From positions 1 to 45,602 of IMG/VR virus record IMGVR_UViG_3300037845_000012: a DNA stretch of 45,602 nucleotides. One strand, given 5' to 3'. The notes beneath the pieces are model-generated. The model did no database searches. It saw only the letters and a list, made by a program, of their open reading frames with translations, and had not been told where the DNA came from. Position 1 is the first letter of the stretch. Each line of letters opens with the position of its first letter. The position numbers were made by a program, and so were the translations under genes. Positions 39,673 through 45,602 of the stretch are shown here, in pieces. The stretch is from a virus.

Positions 39673-40464
39673 ATGCCCAACGTACAAATAGGTGTCTACC
39701 CGACAGTCGAAGCGTGCATGAACCTAGCGCGCGCAACCTCCAACGACATGCTTCGTTCGAGTGCGGGACAAATCCTCACGGATAATGCGCCGTTCTCGCT
39801 GGAGTTCGTCAACGCGGCTGTAGATACCTGCCAGGAATATCTTGCCAATAATGGCGTTACCACGCAGATCGTGGACAACGTGATTCTCACACCGATCCCG
39901 CCGACGCCGGGAACCGATCCATCGATCCAAGTTTTCATCGGCTACCAAGGCTACAACGATGGCGTAAATCAGCACGCGACGCCGACGTTACCGCCTGATC
40001 TCATCGTTCCATTGCGCATCTGGCAGCGGCAAACCAATACCGGGCAGCAGTTCTTTCCCGTCCACGAAGCGAAAGACGGATTGCAGTCGTATCAGCCAGG
40101 CTCGAACTTCCGGCAATGGGAATGGCGGCAAGGCTCGATCTATATGCAGGGTTGCACGAACACGCAGGATTTGCGCATTCGCTACGAACAGTCACTTTTG
40201 GACTTCGGAACGAGCACGAACTTTCTTCAGGCAACGATTCTCATCCCGCGCTCGAAGCGCGCCGTGGCCTATCTGATTCTTTACCACTACGCGATCAGCC
40301 GCGGCAGTCCGCAAGCGCCCACGATTATGCAGATGGCCGAAGAAGCGATGAATCAGATCATTAACCGCCATGTACGAGCGGATCAGCGCAACCCTTCAAG
40401 GCCGCGAGGTTTCCGCAGCGGGCATGGTTCCATCGATGATAGTTTGAGCGGGAGTTATCGCTGA
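39673..40464 (+). CDS. Head-tail adaptor/connector protein
   Basis: A 263-residue protein. RATSNDMLRSSAGQILTDNA, AVDTCQEYLANNGVTTQIVD and ATILIPRSKRAVAYLILYHY fit the helix-rich adaptors that dock below the portal in podoviruses (gp4 or gp11 type). The C-terminus is basic and flexible (HVRADQRNPSRPRGFRSGHG). The final 10 bases overlap the convergent endonuclease gene. Confidence 0.65.
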   Translation: MPNVQIGVYPTVEACMNLARATSNDMLRSSAGQILTDNAPFSLEFVNAAVDTCQEYLANNGVTTQIVDNVILTPIPPTPGTDPSIQVFIGYQGYNDGVNQHATPTLPPDLIVPLRIWQRQTNTGQQFFPVHEAKDGLQSYQPGSNFRQWEWRQGSIYMQGCTNTQDLRIRYEQSLLDFGTSTNFLQATILIPRSKRAVAYLILYHYAISRGSPQAPTIMQMAEEAMNQIINRHVRADQRNPSRPRGFRSGHGSIDDSLSGSYR

Positions 40465-40847
40465 TGGCTGGTGAATTTGTGGGTTATCGGATCGCGGGAC
40501 ACATTTTTTCTGGCAATCACCAAATTGCGGCAGATCGCTTTATGTCGGATGGGAGTCATGCGGCGATTCAGCATTTGTTCATGAACGGTAGACCATCGGA
40601 CATTTCCAGGCGCGTAGTGGCCATCGCTGTCAATGCGGTCAAGCATGTGCTTCGGAGTCGGTTTAAGTCCTACGCAAGAAAGGAATTGCTCGAACGATTG
40701 AAACTGAAACTTAATCCCTCGGCCACCGTAAAGATTCCAGCGTTTTTTGTCGTTCGGATTAGTACAGCGCGTTTTGGCGTTGAAATAAGCCCTTCGTTCT
40801 GGGGTCATCGGCGTCCCGCCCGCCCGTCCATGAGTGTATCCGCTCAT
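40455..40847 (-). CDS. AP2/HNH-type homing endonuclease (paralogue of 1710-2264)
   Basis: A 130-residue protein starting near ATG 40847 (MSGYTHGRAGGTPMTPERRA). YGGRGIKFQFQSFEQFLSCV, PTPKH, RIDSDGHY and GNVRWSTVHEQMLNRR repeat the signature of the endonuclease at 1710-2264. It lacks that protein's N-terminal zinc region. The frame stays open upstream into the divergent 40870 gene, but that part is antisense. It is on the minus strand between late genes. Confidence 0.82.
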   Translation of the reverse strand: MSGYTHGRAGGTPMTPERRAYFNAKTRCTNPNDKKRWNLYGGRGIKFQFQSFEQFLSCVGLKPTPKHMLDRIDSDGHYAPGNVRWSTVHEQMLNRRMTPIRHKAICRNLVIARKNVSRDPITHKFTSHQR

Positions 40848-40869
40848 CACATGATTATACAGGAAAACT

Positions 40870-42222
40870 ATGGCGTTTTTTAGGTTCGATGGTTCGACGC
40901 GCAGCATTACCGGGCAAGCTCTCACAGGCGTCAGCGTTGCGGTACTCACCGAACCTGCGACTACCACGACGCAGCCAGGGTCACCGCTCGCAACGATCTG
41001 GGCCGCGGCAACTTCCAATGCGCCTGCTTTAACCTCGGCATCTTGGGCGAATGGATTTATTACCTTCGTGCTAGGTACGGTTCCTTCGGATGTCATCGTT
41101 GGAGCGTATCTTGCCGTCTCCGGCATAACGCCTTCCGGCTACAACGGGATCTGGCTGATCAGCGGTGTGTCGGGGCTAAATGTCACGGTCACGAACACCA
41201 ACGGAACGCTCATTGGCACCTCACCGGGAACCTATGTTTCAGGCGGGACCGTTGCAACCTCGGCGTTGCCGAATCCTTTCCTGACTGATGTTTTAGGGAA
41301 CTTCTTTTTTTATGCCACCGCGGGAATCTACACCGTCCAACTCTACGGTACAGCCCTTCCGAACCAACTCGTTCTCTTGGATCAGAACGTGGTGGCGGGA
41401 GGCGGAAGCGGCTCAGTTACAAGCGTCAGCCTTACGATGCCTGCCGAGTTTTCTGTTGCTGGATCGCCGATTACGGCTGCTGGCACACTGGCGGTCTCCA
41501 AAGCCAACGAGAACGCCAATCAAGTTTGGGCCGGTCCAACTTCAGGAGGAGCAGCACCGCCCACCTTCCGAGCTTTAGTCGCCGCCGATCTCACAGGGGT
41601 AGCAGGTACGGTTACGAGCGTTGGGCATACGCTGGCGGTTCCCGGCGCGCTTCTCGGTAGTTCTGTGACGGGCTCTCCGATCACCGGGGCCGGAACGCTG
41701 GCCGACACCATCACGCTCATCAATCAGAATGCGAATCTGGTGTTCGCAGGAGCGACGACCGGAGGCGCATCGTCGCCTACGTTCCGCGCACTGGTTGCGG
41801 CTGATATTCCCGGCACACTGCTGCAAACCGCCACCACACCGCTAACTTCGGCAAATCTGCTCAATCTATTGACGATCCCGATCACACTTGTGGCGGCTCC
41901 GGGCGTCGGTTTCTCCATTGTCCCGATCACGATTTACATCAAGCTATTCGCAGGGGCAGCGGCCTACACCGATGCGGGCGGAAACATTTCTTTCACCATC
42001 GGAACGATGACGACTGTTCTCGCCAACACTATTTTTCTGACCACGACATCGCCGAACAAGCGGCTGCAAGTCTTCCCTTGGCCAGGTTTGATTGACACGG
42101 CAGGGAATCCGCCCACGGATGATAACGCACCACTTACGATTTCCAAGGTGACCAACAATCTTGCGGCGGGCAACGGGACGGCAACGATCATCGTTCAGTA
42201 CCTAATCTTACCCACGACTTAA
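40870..42222 (+). CDS. Tail fibre protein with repeated modules
   Basis: A 450-residue protein with AGGA before the ATG. Two tandem modules of about 65-70 residues: SVTSVSLTMPAEFSVAGSPI with PTFRALVAADL, and TVTSVGHTLAVPGALLGSSV with PTFRALVAADIP. Such GTVTSV...PTFRALV modules are well known in phage fibres. The C-terminal 130 residues match the 27996 product. The first part includes a beta domain (FVLGTVPSDVIVGAYLAVSG). Probably binds the host surface. Confidence 0.75.
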   Translation: MAFFRFDGSTRSITGQALTGVSVAVLTEPATTTTQPGSPLATIWAAATSNAPALTSASWANGFITFVLGTVPSDVIVGAYLAVSGITPSGYNGIWLISGVSGLNVTVTNTNGTLIGTSPGTYVSGGTVATSALPNPFLTDVLGNFFFYATAGIYTVQLYGTALPNQLVLLDQNVVAGGGSGSVTSVSLTMPAEFSVAGSPITAAGTLAVSKANENANQVWAGPTSGGAAPPTFRALVAADLTGVAGTVTSVGHTLAVPGALLGSSVTGSPITGAGTLADTITLINQNANLVFAGATTGGASSPTFRALVAADIPGTLLQTATTPLTSANLLNLLTIPITLVAAPGVGFSIVPITIYIKLFAGAAAYTDAGGNISFTIGTMTTVLANTIFLTTTSPNKRLQVFPWPGLIDTAGNPPTDDNAPLTISKVTNNLAAGNGTATIIVQYLILPTT

Positions 42223-42234
42223 AAGGAGAATCGC

Positions 42235-42636
42235 ATGGCTACGGCAACTGTGAAGTTCAATGCAACCAGCAAAGCACCGCTAGGTGACGTTACACAGGAT
42301 TGTGTCACTTATTATGGGAGCGTGGCATTCAGTTCGCCAACGGATACTTACGCAACCGGAGGATTGGCGGCGCTTACGGGTTTCGCTTTCATAAACTTTG
42401 GCCCGTTCGGCAATCGCGCGCCGCTTCAAGTGGATATTTTTACGATGGCCGGGAGCGGAATCTCATATCAATGGAATACGGCAACCAACAAATTAATGAT
42501 TCTTTCTGGGACGGCGGCGTCCGCCACGGCGGGTAGCACCGAAATTACCAATGGTACGGCGCTAAACGCCACAACTCCGGCGATCAGCACCGATGTGGTG
42601 AATTTCCGCATCGTCTTTCCGCAATCTATGAACTGA
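42235..42636 (+). CDS. Small virion protein before tail hub
   Basis: A 133-residue protein with AAGGAG upstream. Beta-rich (TYYGSVAFSSPTDTYATGGL, FINFGPFGNRAPLQVDIFTM, NFRIVFPQSMN). The TGA shares its A with the ATG of the tail hub. Possibly a small tail or fibre-base component; not recognised. Confidence 0.65.
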   Translation: MATATVKFNATSKAPLGDVTQDCVTYYGSVAFSSPTDTYATGGLAALTGFAFINFGPFGNRAPLQVDIFTMAGSGISYQWNTATNKLMILSGTAASATAGSTEITNGTALNATTPAISTDVVNFRIVFPQSMN

Positions 42637-45602
42637 TGAACAACACGCAAGGCACGCAAGATGTTGCGTTGACAGTCTTTGGCGGAGCTGTGCCGGAGCT
42701 GTCGCCAGAAGATTTGCCGGAAGGTGCGAGTCCGCAGAATCAGGACTGTGATTACTCTCCCGGCAAGGTCTTCACGCGCGGCGCACGTCAGAATCAGGTC
42801 CAGTCGTTCAATCTGTTTTCTGAACGGCTGGCTGGGTTGGGCGTAAACGTTCCCGCAGCCAACGAAGTGCCTTGGACGACACCAAACAACATCACGCTCA
42901 ATTCACCGCCAAACTATGCTTCGGTCGCGCTTAATACTGCGACTGCTCTCTCGAATGGCATTGGTGCTTTTGATAGCGTCGCTTATGGCGCCGTCACCGT
43001 GACACCTCCAAACGGTCACATCGCCAGCACTCCATTGACGCCTTCTTCTCCCCCAGAATTCGCGTTGATGGGATCTGTCGAAACGGGCGGCGTCACGTTC
43101 ACGCCGGATGCGGGATGGGGTGCAGTTGCTATCTTCGGCCAAACCTACGCACAAGAAGCTACGGGCGGGGCGATTGCAGCGGGAGGAAGCATTGCGACTC
43201 TCGGGCCGGTTGGATGCGCGCTTGCCCTAATGTTGTTCAAGCAATTCGGCTCATCGGCGCCCACGGTAGTACAAACGAGGACTATCGACTCAGGCGCATT
43301 TCCAGGAGGCACGTACAACACAAGTTTCTCCAGTCCGGTCACGAATGGAAATACGATTCTCGTAATTTGTGAATGCAACAGCACGACGACCGGCGGTCCT
43401 TTCTTTGCTTCTGTAACAGATGGCGTAAATTCTTATTCTCAATTTGCCGCTATCGGTTCGGCGGATGGAGGCGTTCCTAATCACGTCTGTGAATATATTT
43501 GCTGGGGCGCGCAAAACGTAACCGGCGGCGCACTGACGGTTTCCGTCAACCTGCAAGGACTCGGCATCGGCACGATGTCTGGTGCGCTCTACATGGTCGA
43601 GATTCAGGGCGGCGTTGCGGGCGCTCCATCGCTGCCAACTTCTGAACTTCTTCGAGCAACAAACTTTGGTTTCAGTATTCCTTCGACGCAAGGCATTCTC
43701 GGCTTTCAGGTGGAAGTGACTGGTCATCAGACCACGCTAAATCCTGATGCCGTTCTGACTGTCGCGCTCATCAATCCCAGCGCATCCTCACCGACAATGG
43801 TATTCCAGTTGCCTCTTTCTGATAGTCAGGTCGTGCTCGGAAGTCCGAATACGAATTGGGGCCTCGCGCTTACTCCAGCCATCCTGAATAACCCTGCCTT
43901 TGGCGTGAACATTCAGGCTACTACGACGATGGGCGAAGCGGTCACGTTCGATATTTCTGCCGTAAAGATCAAAGCGTTTCTAACGCCGAATCCGCCCAGC
44001 AACTTCAACTGGATCAAGACATACGAGCAGACCGATGGAGAGATTGACACGCTGGCGCTCGATGCCACGGGCGTGCTCTGGGATGAGAACGTAAGTGCGG
44101 CGCCGGGAACCTTCAACAGCATCTTCACGGCGATTGAGCCCAATACCTTCGCCAAATCAGTAACCTTCGATGACACGGAATACATTGCCTTTTCCGATCT
44201 GACCAATGGCACGGACGTGCCTCGACTGTGGAATGGCACTTGGCTAGATCGCGTTTCGCAGGTAGGGCCGGGAGCCGCGCCTTCGGTCGCTACAACCTCT
44301 TCAGGCAGTACGGTCACTTCCATCACGCAACATGCCGCAACGATTCTGCCGACCGGCGCGCATGATTTCCTGCTACTCAGCGCCTCCCCTTCGGCTCAAG
44401 GAACCTTTGGCCTGCCTGCCACGCCTGGGAACGTGCTGACGATTATTCCGCACGTCGCTTTTGTTCCACCAACGAATGCGGATGGGACTCCACTCATCGT
44501 CGTAGGTTCGAATATCCAGATCAGCGGATTCCCCATGATGAACGGGCAGAATCCGAACAACGATCCCGCTGGAGTCTTCAACCCTGCGTATTACACAGTG
44601 ACTAGCGTAGGCACGCCCATTCCGGGGATGCAGAGCTTCGACTGGATCACTTTCCAAGTTCCTTTTACGACGTTCTTTGCCAGTCCGACGCCTGGCGGAT
44701 GCAGCATCCAGGCCACGATTGCCACGCTGACGGCCGCGCAGCAGGTTCCTTTCCTGGAAGTCGGTGATCAGTTCACGGTCACGGGCGCATCCGTAGCAGG
44801 CTATGACAACACTTTCGTTGTTCAGGCCACGCCGAACGCCTCGCAGCTTTCAATCACGCAAACGAGCCTAACGAGCAATGTGGCGCAGTTTGTTTTCACG
44901 CTCATCAGCGGATCGGCTCCGACGCTAGGGGAGTTCGTCACCGTCACGGGAACGCTGAATGGCAACGGCATTTTCAACGTCACCAATGCCGTCATCACTG
45001 CGGCCTCGCCTTCGACATTTTCGGTCACGCTGACTTCGGCATCGAATATCACCGCAGCGCCGGAAACCGGGAACGGCATCATTTCCGGTACGATCTTCCG
45101 CTTCGATCCTGTAGGCGTCGTCACCAACCCGATCTTGGGAAACAGCACCGGGGGAACAATCTCGACTTCGGGCGTTTTGGGCGTTGGAATTCGTCAGGCT
45201 GTTGTGATCTTCCAGACACGCAATGGCGCACTTACTGCTCCGAGTCCTTTCGTCCAATTCAATATCACTGGAGCGGCCACGGCCATCGTCGTTTCCAATA
45301 TTCCAATTGGCCCGCCGAACGTGACCGCGCGAATCATCGCGTTTACCGGGGCCAATGGTGGCAATTTCTTCTATATTCCACAGCCCGTCACGGTCACAAG
45401 CAACGGTCAGCAAATCACCTACAGTTCTACGATCATCAACGACAACATCACTACGCAAGCGACGCTGAGTTTCCCCGATGCGGTGCTCCTCGCGGCGACA
45501 GCAATCGACATTCAGGGCAATAACCTGTTTGAGCAGATCGAATTGGGATCGAGTATTGGCTTTTTGTCCTATGCCTCGCGGCTGATTGCCTGGGGCGAGC
45601 AA
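42636..45602 (+). CDS. Tail hub/nozzle-like protein, N-terminal part (continues at 2-1783)
   Basis: 989 codons, open to the window end; with the part at 134-1783 the product is about 1538 residues. The start overlaps the previous stop (TGATG). The N-terminus (MNNTQGTQDVALTVFGGAVP, then GASPQNQDCDYSPGKVFTRG) resembles the first strands of short-tail hub proteins. Residues about 130-330 form two similar beta domains. Residues about 680-850 contain repeated V(T)VTG...NG/N.F.V units (FTVTGASVAGYDNTFVVQ, FVTVTGTLNGNGIFNVTN). The likely blade domain lies in the other part. No other gene lies on the minus strand here. Confidence 0.7.
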   Translation, partial: MNNTQGTQDVALTVFGGAVPELSPEDLPEGASPQNQDCDYSPGKVFTRGARQNQVQSFNLFSERLAGLGVNVPAANEVPWTTPNNITLNSPPNYASVALNTATALSNGIGAFDSVAYGAVTVTPPNGHIASTPLTPSSPPEFALMGSVETGGVTFTPDAGWGAVAIFGQTYAQEATGGAIAAGGSIATLGPVGCALALMLFKQFGSSAPTVVQTRTIDSGAFPGGTYNTSFSSPVTNGNTILVICECNSTTTGGPFFASVTDGVNSYSQFAAIGSADGGVPNHVCEYICWGAQNVTGGALTVSVNLQGLGIGTMSGALYMVEIQGGVAGAPSLPTSELLRATNFGFSIPSTQGILGFQVEVTGHQTTLNPDAVLTVALINPSASSPTMVFQLPLSDSQVVLGSPNTNWGLALTPAILNNPAFGVNIQATTTMGEAVTFDISAVKIKAFLTPNPPSNFNWIKTYEQTDGEIDTLALDATGVLWDENVSAAPGTFNSIFTAIEPNTFAKSVTFDDTEYIAFSDLTNGTDVPRLWNGTWLDRVSQVGPGAAPSVATTSSGSTVTSITQHAATILPTGAHDFLLLSASPSAQGTFGLPATPGNVLTIIPHVAFVPPTNADGTPLIVVGSNIQISGFPMMNGQNPNNDPAGVFNPAYYTVTSVGTPIPGMQSFDWITFQVPFTTFFASPTPGGCSIQATIATLTAAQQVPFLEVGDQFTVTGASVAGYDNTFVVQATPNASQLSITQTSLTSNVAQFVFTLISGSAPTLGEFVTVTGTLNGNGIFNVTNAVITAASPSTFSVTLTSASNITAAPETGNGIISGTIFRFDPVGVVTNPILGNSTGGTISTSGVLGVGIRQAVVIFQTRNGALTAPSPFVQFNITGAATAIVVSNIPIGPPNVTARIIAFTGANGGNFFYIPQPVTVTSNGQQITYSSTIINDNITTQATLSFPDAVLLAATAIDIQGNNLFEQIELGSSIGFLSYASRLIAWGEQ
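45470..45602. repeat. Right copy of terminal overlap (circular closure)
   Basis: Identical to 1-133 except position 45476 (C versus T). The frame of the tail hub is the same in both copies (45602 is followed by 134 in phase), so the two parts of the gene join exactly. Confidence 0.93.

Overview
The window is the genome of a tailed double-stranded DNA bacteriophage, essentially complete. Its last 133 bases repeat its first 133 with one mismatch, so the contig closes into a circle of about 45,469 bp. One large tail gene runs across the artificial junction: it starts at 42636, leaves the window at 45602 and continues to 1783. There is no tape-measure gene, tail-tube gene or sheath gene. The order terminase, portal, scaffold, capsid, adaptor, tail hub, three internal-type proteins and spikes suggests a short-tailed (podovirus-like) particle. 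I see no integrase and no recognisable CI-type repressor, so a virulent lifestyle is the simplest reading. The host cannot be read from the sequence. Secreted pectate-lyase-type genes with Sec signal peptides suggest a soil or plant-litter Gram-negative host (Acidobacteria would fit), but this is inference.

Layout. 27535-45602 and 1-6666 (rightward): late promoter, two virion surface proteins, small and large terminase, accessory small genes, portal, scaffold, major capsid protein, connectors, fibre, tail hub, an acetyltransferase-like protein and three internal/ejection-type proteins. 6970-11425: three consecutive genes with signal peptides and many cysteines (beta-helix protein, pectate lyase, fibronectin-type protein). 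11425-15262: lysis and cell-wall region (lysozyme-like and NlpC/P60-like enzymes, several small membrane proteins, an Ig-like protein). 15426-27554: early region, opening with a sigma70-type promoter and operator in front of a ribbon-helix-helix gene. It then holds a chain of micro-ORFs, the ERF annealing protein and YqaJ exonuclease, a replication-type gene containing palindromic repeats, a Dam-type methylase, a RusA resolvase, many small Cys-rich proteins and several homing-endonuclease-like genes.

How it works together. ERF, YqaJ and RusA form a recombination set (resection, annealing, junction resolution). No polymerase, primase or helicase is encoded, so replication must borrow the host machinery, probably recruited at the repeat cluster inside 20832-21509. 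Most genes are translationally coupled through ATGA, GTGA or TGATG overlaps. Five genes lie on the minus strand: two homing endonucleases of one family, two membrane proteins and a small helical protein. Eight genes encode HNH-, AP2/HNH- or GIY-YIG-type nucleases, a heavy load for this genome size.

No stretch over 300 bases lacks a gene once the minus-strand genes and micro-ORFs are counted. The larger gaps (15263-15461, 16414-16592, 13748-13908, 36615-36752) hold inverted repeats, promoters or hairpins listed below. I found no tRNA, rRNA, CRISPR array or insertion sequence.
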